From contig JAESTO010000104.1 in NCBI GenBank assembly GCA_016763565.1, positions 1 through 6,502 on the forward strand: a stretch of 6,502 nt of DNA, given 5' to 3'. The DNA comes from Gammaproteobacteria bacterium. Lineage in GTDB: Bacteria > Pseudomonadota > Gammaproteobacteria > JABDGN01. Position 1 is the first letter of the stretch, and every line of letters begins with the position of its first letter. The translations under genes and the position numbers were made by a program. A model generated the notes under the pieces. It was not told the DNA's origin and searched no databases. It was given only the letters and a program-made list of their open reading frames with translations. This document shows positions 1 to 5,983 of this stretch, one piece after another.

Positions 1-99
1 CGTGACGATAACTTTGTAAGTCGTGATCGATAAAAAAAATAATGCCCCTATAATTAAGGGGACAATAACAGCAGCTGTTAACAAACGATATTTAAGCAT
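1..99 (-). CDS. cdsA: Phosphatidate cytidylyltransferase (CDP-diglyceride synthase), N-terminal fragment
   Basis: Only the first 33 codons lie in the window; the gene runs off the left edge. The peptide begins MLKYRLLTAAVIVPLIIGAL and continues as a hydrophobic segment (about residues 6-26), as expected for the first transmembrane helix of CdsA, whose family usually starts with M-L-K-x-R followed by a hydrophobic helix. CdsA is an inner-membrane enzyme that makes CDP-diacylglycerol from phosphatidic acid and CTP, the branch point to phosphatidylethanolamine, phosphatidylglycerol and cardiolipin. The ATG lies 11 nt after the uppS stop, the usual place for cdsA. No convincing Shine-Dalgarno precedes it (TTGAATCTATT before the ATG), so translational coupling to uppS is likely. 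The identification rests on a short N-terminus plus synteny, and catalytic residues are not visible. Confidence 0.85.
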   Translation of the reverse strand, partial: MLKYRLLTAAVIVPLIIGALFFLSITTYKVIVT

Positions 100-110
100 A
101 ATAGATTCAA

Positions 111-827
111 TTAATTAGTTAGACCAAAACGACGTTGGCGATTCGCATAAAATACTAGTGCTTCATCTAAAGCGGCTTCATTAAAATCTGGCCAATTTAC
201 CGTAGTTACATAAAATTCTGCGTAGGCTAATTGCCATAATAAAAAATTACTCATTCGTTGCTCACCACTGGTGCGAATTAATAAATCTGGATCGGGCACA
301 CCCACAGTTGTTAATTGTTTAGCAAAGACTGTTTCATCAATTGCGGCTACCGTTAATTCACCTTGAGCAACCTGCTGCGCTAAACGACGTGCAGCTTGGC
401 AAATATCCCAACGTCCGCCATAACTAGTTGCTAGCAATAAACGTAGCCCCGTGTTTTTTTCAGTGACCTGCTCTGCTTCAGCAATACGCTGTTGCAATGG
501 TTCTGAAAATTTTTCACGTTCACCAATAATTTGTAAACGAATATTGTTTTTTTGTAAGGTGGGCAATTCTTTTTCAAGATTATCAAAAAATAATTGCAGT
601 AATGCTGATACTTCATCCTGTGGACGCTGCCAATTTTCGCTGCTAAACGCAAACAGCGTTAAATAGCCAATGCCTTTATGTGTACATTGTTCAATCAAGC
701 TTCGCACTGTTTTTGCACCCGCTCTATGGCCTGCCTTACGCGGTAAATAACGTTGTTTTGCCCAGCGTCCATTGCCATCCATAATAACCGCTATATGTTG
801 GGGAAGAGAAGATTGGCAATTATTCAT
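111..827 (-). CDS. uppS: (Di-trans,poly-cis)-undecaprenyl diphosphate synthase
   Basis: This cytosolic or peripheral-membrane cis-prenyltransferase condenses eight isopentenyl diphosphates onto farnesyl diphosphate to give the C55 carrier lipid precursor for peptidoglycan and O-antigen. The 238-residue protein carries the family motifs in order: HIAVIMDGNGRWA (11-23, with the essential Asp17), the diphosphate-binding Arg30 and GHRAG (33-37), FSSENW (61-66), YGGRWD (136-141), and IRTSGEQRMSNFLLWQ (184-199) followed by AYAE (201-204). The position that is His in E. coli GGEHR is Gln190 here, a variant I recall as common in other bacteria. The ATG at 827 is the first usable start because an in-frame TGA lies at 833-831. 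It has no good Shine-Dalgarno. It sits between frr (68 nt upstream) and cdsA (11 nt downstream); the dxr gene that separates frr and uppS in E. coli is absent. Confidence 0.97.
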   Translation of the reverse strand: MNNCQSSLPQHIAVIMDGNGRWAKQRYLPRKAGHRAGAKTVRSLIEQCTHKGIGYLTLFAFSSENWQRPQDEVSALLQLFFDNLEKELPTLQKNNIRLQIIGEREKFSEPLQQRIAEAEQVTEKNTGLRLLLATSYGGRWDICQAARRLAQQVAQGELTVAAIDETVFAKQLTTVGVPDPDLLIRTSGEQRMSNFLLWQLAYAEFYVTTVNWPDFNEAALDEALVFYANRQRRFGLTN

Positions 828-895
828 GGGTCATGTATCTTTAGCCCTGGTCAATTCTTTGCACGTTAATTACCGCAAAAAACCCCAAAAAAACA

Positions 896-1453
896 CTATA
901 TTTCAAGCAAATCTTTTTCTTTTCTTGACACTGTCACATCAATTTCCGCGATATATTTATCAGTTAATTTTTGTATTGCATCATTTAAACGCCGTTCACT
1001 ATCTTCATTGATTTCTTTTTCTTTTAATAATTCTTTCGCATCATTATTCGCATCACGTCGAATATTACGTATTGCTATACGCGTATGTTCAGCTTCTGCT
1101 TTAACTTTTTTCACTAATTCTTTACGGCGCTCTTCGGTTAATGCGGGCAAAGGAATGCGAATTTGGTCGCCTGAAGTCACCGGATTTAAACCCAAATCGG
1201 CTTGCATAATGGCCTTTTCAATATCAGGAATAATATTTTTTTCCCAGGGTGAAACCAATAAATTCCTTGCATCAGCAACACTAATATTAGCTAATTGCGT
1301 CAAGGGCGTATCGACGCCATAATAAGGCACCATCACCTGCTCAACCAAACTAGGGTTAGCTCGGCCCGTGCGCATTTTGCCTAAGTTATCGTGTAAGGCA
1401 AGTACACTTTTTTTCATACGCTGTTCTGCGTCATGTTTAATATCTTCAATCAT
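896..1453 (-). CDS. frr: Ribosome recycling factor
   Basis: RRF works with EF-G and IF3 to split post-termination 70S complexes in the cytoplasm and is normally essential. The protein is 185 residues, the same length as E. coli RRF. It shows the N-terminal [13 protein letters not shown], the RTGRA motif (28-32), YYG (44-46), [13 protein letters not shown] (101-113) and IRRDAN (131-136); Arg129 and Arg132 coincide with the functionally important arginines of E. coli RRF. I place the start at the ATG at 1453, not at the GTG at 1462 three codons upstream. The ATG gives the canonical MIxDI start and is preceded by AGGTGG with a 5-nt spacer, whereas the GTG overlaps that same Shine-Dalgarno. It follows pyrH by 52 nt and is probably on the same transcript. 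Confidence 0.98.
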   Translation of the reverse strand: MIEDIKHDAEQRMKKSVLALHDNLGKMRTGRANPSLVEQVMVPYYGVDTPLTQLANISVADARNLLVSPWEKNIIPDIEKAIMQADLGLNPVTSGDQIRIPLPALTEERRKELVKKVKAEAEHTRIAIRNIRRDANNDAKELLKEKEINEDSERRLNDAIQKLTDKYIAEIDVTVSRKEKDLLEI

Positions 1454-1458
1454 AAATA

Positions 1459-1464
1459 CCACCT
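1459..1464 (-). promoter_or_regulatory. Shine-Dalgarno that decides the frr start
   Basis: AGGTGG read on the minus strand ends 5 nt before the ATG at 1453. It supports that ATG over the GTG at 1462, which lies inside the site. Confidence 0.85.
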
Positions 1465-1505
1465 GTTAGCAACGGCTCCGCTGCAAAAAACCGAGTTTAA
1501 AATTA

Positions 1506-2237
1506 TTAATTATGTACTAAAGTACCTTCATCGTCACCCAATATTACACGACGTAATACTTGAGGCTTATTAATATTGAATACCTGTAATTTTATCTGGT
1601 GGTCACGACATTGACAAAAAGCATTTAAATCCATGACACCTAATTCTTCACGCAAGACTTGTTGATAGGTTAAGCTGCGATACATTTTCGCTTGAGGCTC
1701 TTGAGCTGGATCAGCAGAGTAAATACCATCGACATTGGTTGCCTTCAGCAATAATTCAGCGCCAATTTCAATCGCACGCAAACTTGCTGCCGAGTCCGTC
1801 GTGACCAGTGGATTCCCCGTACCGCCAGCAAAAATCATTACCCGTCCATGTTGTAGATGGTGCAAGGCTTTACGTCGGTCGTATTGATCCATGATACCCG
1901 ACATGGATACGGCCGACATAACCCGACAATCTAGGCCAAGCTGACTGAAAATGTCACGTAGTGCCAGCGCATTCATCATCGTCGCCAGAATGCCCATGTG
2001 ATCACCGGTAATGCGATCTAAACCAGCTTGTGACAAAGCCGCACCACGGAATAAATTACCACCACCTATCACAATGCCAACCTGCACGCCCAATTTAACC
2101 ACCTCATGAATTTCATTGCCAAGGCGATGCAACACCTTGGGATCAATGCCATAAGCTAATTCTCCTGTCAGTGCTTCACCGCTTAATTTTAATAAAACAC
2201 GGCTATAAATCGGCTTATCCATGAGTTTATCTGGCAT
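1506..2237 (-). CDS. pyrH: UMP kinase (uridylate kinase)
   Basis: PyrH phosphorylates UMP to UDP with ATP. It is a hexameric, allosterically regulated cytosolic enzyme of the amino-acid kinase fold, unrelated to eukaryotic UMP/CMP kinases. The 243-residue sequence shows LLKLSGEAL (15-23), [11 protein letters not shown] (56-66), the UMP-binding region around GDHMG (78-82), [14 protein letters not shown] (138-151), KATNVDG in the nucleotide-binding half, and VMDLNAF near the C-terminus, closely parallel to E. coli PyrH (241 aa). The ATG at 2237 overlaps the tsf stop by one base (TAATG on the minus strand), so translation is probably coupled to tsf. An AGGA lies only 2 nt from the ATG, which is a poor spacing. 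An in-frame ATG at 2222 is possible but has no Shine-Dalgarno and would shorten the N-terminus relative to the family. Confidence 0.97.
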   Translation of the reverse strand: MPDKLMDKPIYSRVLLKLSGEALTGELAYGIDPKVLHRLGNEIHEVVKLGVQVGIVIGGGNLFRGAALSQAGLDRITGDHMGILATMMNALALRDIFSQLGLDCRVMSAVSMSGIMDQYDRRKALHHLQHGRVMIFAGGTGNPLVTTDSAASLRAIEIGAELLLKATNVDGIYSADPAQEPQAKMYRSLTYQQVLREELGVMDLNAFCQCRDHQIKLQVFNINKPQVLRRVILGDDEGTLVHN

Positions 2238-3112
2238 TATCCTGCAGAACCTTGCACTTGTGCCATAACTTCATCAGCAAAGTTATCTACTTTCTTTTCA
2301 ATACCTTCGCCAACTTCAAAGCGAATAAAACGACTCACTGTAGCATCAGCTTGCTGCAACGTTTGCTCAACCGTTGCATCAGGATTTTTCACGAAAGGTT
2401 GCCCTAATAAGCTTATTTCATTAAGGAATTTTTTAATACGGCCCTCTACCATTTTTTCAGCGATATTAGCAGGTTTACCACTTGCCAATGCTTGCGCAGT
2501 AAAGATTTCTTTTTCTTTATCAACAGCTTCTGCAGATACATCACTTGGTGCTACCACCTGCGGATTGCTCGCTGCAATATGCATGGCAATATCCTTGGCT
2601 AAATCAACATTACCACCTTGCATGGCAACGATAACGCCAATTTTATTACCGTGGCAATAGCTACCGGTAACATCATTACTGCTTATATAGGCTGTACGGC
2701 GCACTTTAATATTTTCACCAATGGTAGCAATTAAGGCTTGACGCGCGTCCTCCAAGGTTCCTTTCTCTGTTGATTCAGCCATTAACGTATCAACATCTTG
2801 TGCTTGGCTAGTCAAGGCTTGCTGACTTACTTGCTGAGCAAATCCCATAAAACTGTCATCTTTCGCAACAAAATCTGTTTCACTATTAATTTCAGTAATA
2901 GCAGCTTGCTTCTCATTGATGGTCACCACAACCACACCTTCTGCGGCGATACGGCTAGCTTTTTTGGCGGCCTTAGCCAGACCTGATTTACGCATTTCCT
3001 CGATAGCTTTATCAACATCACCCGCGGTGTTTAGTAGTGCTTTTTTACATTCCATCATACCAACGCCGGTGCGTTCGCGTAGTTCTTTAACTTGTTGTGC
3101 CGTAATAGTCAT
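2237..3112 (-). CDS. tsf: Translation elongation factor Ts
   Basis: EF-Ts is the guanine nucleotide exchange factor that removes GDP from EF-Tu. The 291-residue protein has the N-terminal UBA-like domain with [19 protein letters not shown] (8-26), the core loop TDFVAKD (79-85) whose Asp80-Phe81 pair corresponds to the residues that insert into EF-Tu in the E. coli complex, the MHIAASNP segment, and the C-terminal GQPFVKNP and [11 protein letters not shown] elements. The open frame extends 31 codons upstream to 3205, but that part lies inside the end of rpsB in another frame and has no family counterpart. The ATG at 3112 with AGGGG five bases before it is clearly the start. The rpsB stop is only 10 nt upstream, so the two genes are tightly linked, and the stop overlaps the pyrH start. 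Confidence 0.98.
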   Translation of the reverse strand: MTITAQQVKELRERTGVGMMECKKALLNTAGDVDKAIEEMRKSGLAKAAKKASRIAAEGVVVVTINEKQAAITEINSETDFVAKDDSFMGFAQQVSQQALTSQAQDVDTLMAESTEKGTLEDARQALIATIGENIKVRRTAYISSNDVTGSYCHGNKIGVIVAMQGGNVDLAKDIAMHIAASNPQVVAPSDVSAEAVDKEKEIFTAQALASGKPANIAEKMVEGRIKKFLNEISLLGQPFVKNPDATVEQTLQQADATVSRFIRFEVGEGIEKKVDNFADEVMAQVQGSAG

Positions 3113-3117
3113 AATTT

Positions 3118-3122
3118 CCCCT
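3118..3122 (-). promoter_or_regulatory. Shine-Dalgarno that decides the tsf start
   Basis: AGGGG on the minus strand sits directly after the rpsB TAA and 5 nt before the ATG at 3112. It fills most of the 10-nt rpsB-tsf gap and rules out the longer in-frame start at 3205. Confidence 0.85.
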
Positions 3123-3839
3123 TTATTCTTCTTCAGCAATGTATTCTTCACCAACACTATTGGCATGCTTAGCATCAAGAACGGCATCTGCCATGCTGGC
3201 AGCATACAACCTTACCGCACGAAATGAATCGTCGTTGCCTGGGATGACATAGTCAACATCTTGTGGATTAGCATTACTATCAACAATCGCAATCACTGGG
3301 ATTTTCAATTTTTTGGCTTCTTGCAATGCAATTTGTTCGTTTTTAATATCAACGATAAATAATGCATCAGGCAAGCCACCCATGTTTTGGATGCCACCAA
3401 TGCTGTTATCTAATTTAGTACGCTCACGTTCTAACATTAGCGCTTCTTTCTTCGTTAAGCCCTTGAGACCATCGCCTGCAAACATAGCCGTCAAATCTTT
3501 AAATCGTTTAATCGTTTTACGAATGGTAGGATAGTTTGTTAAAGTACCACCCAACCAACGATGTACAACAAAAGGCATACCACAACGCTCTGCTTCTTCA
3601 CGAAGAATATGCTGTGCAACCGGCTTAGTCCCCACAAACAATATCTTGCCTTTGTTTGCGGCAATTTTTCCTAACGCATTTCTTGCATCATTGAATAACG
3701 GTAAAGTTTTTTCTAAATTAATAATGTGAATTTTATTGCGTGAACCATAAATATAAGGTTTCATGAGGGGATTCCAAAAGCGTGTTTGGTGCCCAAAATG
3801 TACACCCGCTTCAAGCATTTGTTTCATAGTAACTGACAT
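3123..3839 (-). CDS. rpsB: 30S ribosomal protein S2
   Basis: S2 is one of the last proteins to join the 30S subunit and anchors S1. The 238-residue protein (E. coli 241) starts [20 protein letters not shown] and shows the S2 signature regions: [16 protein letters not shown] (15-30), [20 protein letters not shown], and further on [24 protein letters not shown] and [10 protein letters not shown]. It ends in a short acidic tail, EEYIAEEE. The ATG at 3839 has GGAG at 3849-3846 with a 6-nt spacer. It is the first gene of the rpsB-tsf-pyrH-frr-uppS-cdsA cluster and is preceded by a structured leader and a well-defined promoter. In E. coli, S2 represses its own operon through the rpsB leader; the features upstream here fit the same type of control, which is inference for this organism. 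Confidence 0.98.
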   Translation of the reverse strand: MSVTMKQMLEAGVHFGHQTRFWNPLMKPYIYGSRNKIHIINLEKTLPLFNDARNALGKIAANKGKILFVGTKPVAQHILREEAERCGMPFVVHRWLGGTLTNYPTIRKTIKRFKDLTAMFAGDGLKGLTKKEALMLERERTKLDNSIGGIQNMGGLPDALFIVDIKNEQIALQEAKKLKIPVIAIVDSNANPQDVDYVIPGNDDSFRAVRLYAASMADAVLDAKHANSVGEEYIAEEE

Positions 3840-3996
3840 AGTTGTCTCCAGTAAGGGTTAAGCCTCCATATATCGGTGTGACTTAAGATATCTACCTTAA
3901 GCACCCATACCTAACATCATCCCATAAATAAAGGGAATCAATGATATATGTGCGTCGTTATACTTGCTAACTTATTTAGCAAGCAAAAATTTGAAC
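3840..3996 (-). ncRNA. rpsB 5' leader, likely S2 autoregulatory element (t44-type)
   Basis: If transcription starts about 7 nt after the TATAAA at 4007-4002, the leader is about 155 nt, close to the roughly 160 nt known for E. coli rpsB. Directly visible structure in the minus-strand RNA: a perfect 8-bp stem (3976-3983 with 3963-3970, 5-nt loop) near the 5' end; an 8-nt complement CATATATC (3950-3943) and GATATATG (3874-3867) that could form a long-range stem; and inside it a CTTAAG/CTTAAG hairpin (3901-3896 with 3887-3882, 8-nt loop) flanked by GGTG and CACC, plus a weak CCC/GGG hairpin at 3921-3935. The long-range stem abuts a GGAGG (3867-3863) that is not the rpsB ribosome-binding site. 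The assignment to the Rfam t44 or rpsB leader class is by position, length and promoter; I could not align it. Confidence 0.65.
3963..3983 (-). repeat. Perfect inverted repeat, 8-bp arms, 5-nt loop
   Basis: CTTGCTAA and TTAGCAAG flank a CTTAT loop (plus-strand reading). In the minus-strand transcript this makes a stable hairpin starting about 13 nt after the expected rpsB transcription start. The minus strand has no U-run directly after it (TATAACG follows), so it is not an intrinsic terminator. It is most simply the first stem of the rpsB leader; it could also be a DNA operator between the two divergent genes. Confidence 0.7.
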
Positions 3997-4001
3997 GGAA
4001 C

Positions 4002-4012
4002 TTTATACCACA
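4002..4012 (-). promoter_or_regulatory. Extended -10 promoter of the rpsB operon
   Basis: The minus strand reads TGTGGTATAAA: a -10 hexamer TATAAA (4007-4002) with the extended TGG directly before it. From memory this is the same core reported for the conserved rpsB promoter of gammaproteobacteria. No TTGACA-like -35 lies at a 16-18 bp spacing (TGGTAT is there at 17), consistent with an extended -10 promoter. The expected start is around 3995-3997. The discriminator here (GTTCCGTTC) is less GC-rich than in E. coli. Confidence 0.8.
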
Positions 4013-4040
4013 AAGTGCTTTCAAATACCACCATAAGTGC
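4005..4040. repeat. Near-direct repeat ATACCAC(n)AAGTGC over the rpsB promoter
   Basis: On the plus strand, ATACCACAAAGTGC (4005-4018) and ATACCACCATAAGTGC (4025-4040) are copies differing by a 2-nt insertion and one base; the ATACCAC parts are 20 bp apart, about two helical turns. The downstream copy overlaps the TATAAA and its extended -10. The other copy covers the place where a -35 would lie, and reads TGGTATTT on the minus strand. It may be a duplicated promoter core or a paired protein-binding site between rpsB and map. Confidence 0.6.
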
Positions 4041-4047
4041 GTAGAAT
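4019..4047 (+). promoter_or_regulatory. Weak candidate promoter for map
   Basis: TAGAAT (4042-4047) matches the -10 consensus at five of six positions and has TTTCAA (4019-4024) 17 bp upstream as a poor -35. Transcription would start near 4054 and give a short leader of about 24 nt before map. Another possible -10, TATAAC at 4060-4065, is too close to the Shine-Dalgarno. The candidate overlaps the repeat and backs onto the rpsB promoter. Confidence 0.3.
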
Positions 4048-4068
4048 TCGATGAAATTCTATAACCTA

Positions 4069-4074
4069 AGAGGA
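4069..4074 (+). promoter_or_regulatory. Shine-Dalgarno that decides the map start
   Basis: AGAGGA within TAAGAGGAAGT lies just before the ATG at 4078. The in-frame ATG at 4051, nine codons upstream, is preceded by TAGAATTCG and has no ribosome-binding site. Confidence 0.8.
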
Positions 4075-4077
4075 AGT

Positions 4078-4845
4078 ATGAGTGTATTTATCAAAACCGC
4101 TGAAGAAATCGCCAAAATGCGTATTGCTGGCCGTTTAGCAGCTGAAGTATTAGAGATTATCGAAACGCATGTAAAACCGGGTATCACAACGGAAGAATTG
4201 GATGAGATCTGCCATCAACATATCACAAAGCAACAACAAGCCATTCCCGGGTCGCTCGATTACAACGGTTTTCCCAAATCCATGTGCACCTCAGTTAACC
4301 ATGTAGTATGTCATGGCATTCCTAGTAATAAACTATTAAAAAAAGGCGACATCGTCAATATCGATGTGGTAGTACGCAAAGAGGGTTATCACGGTGATAC
4401 TAGCAAAATGTTTATGGTGGGTGAAGCATCCATTATGGCACGGCGTTTAATCCGTATCACGCAAGAAGCGATGATTATTGGTATCAAAATGGTTAAACCA
4501 GGGATAAAACTAGGTGATATTGGTGCAGCCATCCAAAATCACGCCGAAGCCAATCACTATAGCATCGTGCGAGAATACTGTGGCCATGGCATTGGTGCGA
4601 GCATGCACGAAGCACCACAAGTGCTGCATTATGGCCCACCCGACACCGGCCTCATGCTGAAAGAAGGCATGATTTTCACTATTGAGCCCATGGTCAATGC
4701 TGGCAAACGCCAAGTAAAATTATTATCCGATCAATGGACCGTTGTTACCAAAGATCATAGCCTATCAGCACAATGGGAGCATACTATCTTAGTCACGACT
4801 GAGGGTTATGAGGTTCTAACGCGCCGCCAAGAAGAGACCTGGTAG
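4078..4845 (+). CDS. map: Type I methionine aminopeptidase
   Basis: Map removes the initiator methionine from nascent proteins when the second residue is small; it is a cytosolic dinuclear metalloenzyme of the pita-bread fold and is usually essential. The 255-residue protein has all five metal ligands, each one number below E. coli Map: Asp96 and Asp107 (NIDVVV and HGDTSKMF), His170 (GHGIG), Glu203 (FTIEPMVN) and Glu234 (QWEHT). The substrate-contacting His79 (CHGIP) and His177 (MHEAPQVLHY) are also present. The start at 4078 matches the family N-terminus (MSVFIKTAEEIAKMR) and has a good Shine-Dalgarno; a 264-residue version from 4051 is possible but unsupported. There is no N-terminal zinc-finger extension. 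It is divergent from rpsB, as in E. coli, and no gene follows on the same strand in the window. Confidence 0.98.
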   Translation: MSVFIKTAEEIAKMRIAGRLAAEVLEIIETHVKPGITTEELDEICHQHITKQQQAIPGSLDYNGFPKSMCTSVNHVVCHGIPSNKLLKKGDIVNIDVVVRKEGYHGDTSKMFMVGEASIMARRLIRITQEAMIIGIKMVKPGIKLGDIGAAIQNHAEANHYSIVREYCGHGIGASMHEAPQVLHYGPPDTGLMLKEGMIFTIEPMVNAGKRQVKLLSDQWTVVTKDHSLSAQWEHTILVTTEGYEVLTRRQEETW

Positions 4846-4997
4846 ACTATTTTGTGCCCTGTATGCAACGCAAAAAATTAGGCGACATGTAGAGCTATAA
4901 AAATATTCGGCACTACCCCACGGCACAGGCAGAACCCTCTTAGAAATAGCGATTCGCACACGACCGATACCCACTATCCTTTTTAGCGTATCCCTCT

Positions 4998-5495
4998 TCA
5001 GACGGCTGTAGACAATACAGTTTTAGGGTGGTGCGTGTAGTGAGGTACATCACTGTATTGCTCGGTGGAATCTTCTGCATCAACCATCAAAATATCGCAC
5101 GTAGTATGGTGTAATATGGATTTAGCAATATGATTTTCATGCCAAGTAGTACCATGAGGAATGATGACCAGATCACTATTCAATGTATTGGCTTTACTGA
5201 TCAAGACATCTTTAAAATAACCTTCTGCAATAAAAATATTTTCTGGGTTAATGGCGTACGCTTTACCTAAGCCATCAATTTTATTACGTATTTTTTCAAT
5301 GATTTGTTCTTGAATTTTAAACGTTTCTAATGCACCCACATATCCCCAATCAGGCAAATAGGGTTTATTAATGACGGTAAGCAAATGTAGCTTAGTATGA
5401 TAACCATTTGCCATTTGCCTCGCTTTGTATAAAACCTGCTTATAATTAGAAAACTGAGTGTCAAATGCGACTAAAATATTGCGGTAATTCTCCAT
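4998..5495 (-). CDS. UspA-like universal stress protein
   Basis: This 165-residue protein is a single USP domain: the beta1 segment NILVAFD (6-12), a helix KQVLYKARQMANGYHTKL (19-36), the strand LHLLTVI (36-42), and the C-terminal SDLVIIPHG (107-115) and CDILMVD (133-139) strands. In ATP-binding USPs the last part carries G-x2-G-x9-G-S. Here the equivalents are Ile112, Gly115, Lys125 and Ser126, so two of three glycines are lost, which points to the non-ATP-binding, E. coli UspA-like class. A tail of about 25 residues (141-165, His-rich PHYTHHP) extends beyond the domain and is unusual. USPs act in the cytosol as dimers in growth arrest and stress. AAGGAAGGAG precedes the ATG. It lies 52 nt after a small unknown gene and is convergent with map. 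The exact subfamily is not recognised, so no symbol is given. Confidence 0.88.
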   Translation of the reverse strand: MENYRNILVAFDTQFSNYKQVLYKARQMANGYHTKLHLLTVINKPYLPDWGYVGALETFKIQEQIIEKIRNKIDGLGKAYAINPENIFIAEGYFKDVLISKANTLNSDLVIIPHGTTWHENHIAKSILHHTTCDILMVDAEDSTEQYSDVPHYTHHPKTVLSTAV

Positions 5496-5547
5496 AGCTC
5501 CTTCCTTAAAATAAAAATGCCTAGACTTAACATTTTATCTGCCGCGT

Positions 5548-5880
5548 CTAACGATTATAAACGATGCTGTTATAGCCCCATTTTAATTCACGTAAAATAG
5601 CGGCTTCCATAATCGGCAAATCAAATTGCTGAGGGTAAAATTGTTGTTGGATTAATTGTAAGAATAATTGTGCTTGATAGTAATATTGACGTAGTTCTGC
5701 TAAGGTTTTTGCAGCTCTAGCTTGATTAACTTGAATCCAAGATAACATGTACAACGCGCAAGAACGCTCCTCTTCAACAACATTATCCGTGCGCTTAACG
5801 ATCGCTTGATAATAATGCGCGGCTCTTGACTGTTCACCACAATAATAGAGTTTGTGTCCTTGTTGTAAATATTTGTTCAT
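5548..5880 (-). CDS. Small unknown protein, TPR-like N-terminus, Tyr- and Gln-rich
   Basis: I do not recognise this 110-residue protein. It has no signal peptide or membrane helix and looks fully alpha-helical and cytosolic. Twelve Tyr and fifteen Gln make it unusual in composition. Residues 1-32 fit one tetratricopeptide repeat when counted from the chosen Met: Tyr4, Gly8, Leu11, Ala20, Tyr24 and Ile27 fall at the TPR key positions, and a second helical pair (about 43-80) may follow. This hints at a protein-binding role but does not prove it. Two adjacent ATGs (5883 and 5880) follow GGAGG at 5892-5888 with spacers of 4 and 7 nt; I prefer 5880. A longer frame from 5934 lacks support. It precedes the UspA-like gene by 52 nt and follows the response regulator gene, so a stress-related role is an inference from context only. 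Confidence 0.75.
   Translation of the reverse strand: MNKYLQQGHKLYYCGEQSRAAHYYQAIVKRTDNVVEEERSCALYMLSWIQVNQARAAKTLAELRQYYYQAQLFLQLIQQQFYPQQFDLPIMEAAILRELKWGYNSIVYNR
5554..5559 (-). promoter_or_regulatory. Possible internal -10 for the UspA-like gene
   Basis: A perfect TATAAT lies on the minus strand at the end of the small unknown gene (its Tyr-Asn codons) and would start transcription about 50 nt before the UspA-like ATG. No -35 element or TGn extension is present, so it may be chance in AT-rich coding sequence. Confidence 0.2.
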
Positions 5881-5887
5881 CATCCTT

Positions 5888-5892
5888 CCTCC
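5888..5892 (-). promoter_or_regulatory. Shine-Dalgarno that decides the start of the small unknown gene
   Basis: GGAGG on the minus strand is followed by AAGGATGATG. It supports a start at 5883 or 5880 and rejects the in-frame ATG at 5934. Confidence 0.75.
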
Positions 5893-5936
5893 ATGGTTAA
5901 AAAAATAAACGCCCTCATAAACTATGGGCAACATTG

Positions 5937-5965
5937 ATCATCCATGTTTTACAGATTAAAGTCAA
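5937..5965 (-). promoter_or_regulatory. Candidate sigma70 promoter for the small gene and UspA-like gene
   Basis: TTGACT (5965-5960) matches the -35 consensus at five of six positions and is followed after exactly 17 bp by GATGAT (5942-5937), four of six for the -10. The start would be near 5930, giving about 50 nt of leader. It lies in the 88-nt gap or just downstream of it, after the response regulator stop, so the two downstream genes could be transcribed apart from the regulator. Confidence 0.4.
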
Positions 5966-5983
5966 TAAATAATTACCCGCTTT

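Noticed and set aside
828..895. Terminator or promoter between frr and uppS
   Set aside because: T-runs are present on the minus strand (TTTTTTTGGGGTTTTTT) but no stem precedes them, and TTGACC at 851-856 has no -10 at a proper distance.
431..1322. Open frames on the plus strand opposite uppS and frr (for example 451-666 and 1008-1322)
   Set aside because: They are antisense shadows of conserved genes, have no ribosome-binding site and show no recognisable protein.
1469..1484. GCAGCG-GAGC-CGTTGC hairpin in the pyrH-frr gap as a terminator
   Set aside because: On the minus strand it is followed by TAACAGG, not a U-run, and one pair is a G-U wobble. It is at most a minor mRNA stem.
3113..3205. 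In-frame 31-codon N-terminal extension of tsf
   Set aside because: It lies inside the rpsB 3' end in another frame, has no counterpart in EF-Ts, and the ATG at 3112 has its own AGGGG site.
4846..4997. Terminator or small gene in the convergent map/UspA-like gap
   Set aside because: I found no GC-rich stem with a T-run on either strand; only scattered CGGCAC repeats and a 5-bp GATAC/GTATC pair. No ORF has start and Shine-Dalgarno support.
5522..5549. TAGAC/GTCTA inverted repeat before the UspA-like gene
   Set aside because: Only 5 bp with an 18-nt spacer, partly in the preceding stop codon; expected by chance in a window of this size.
5881..5900. AACCATGG resembling half of a StyR/FixJ-type box (AACCATGGTT)
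   Set aside because: It lies next to the Shine-Dalgarno of the small gene, has no second half, and sits downstream of the likely start site, where activation is implausible.
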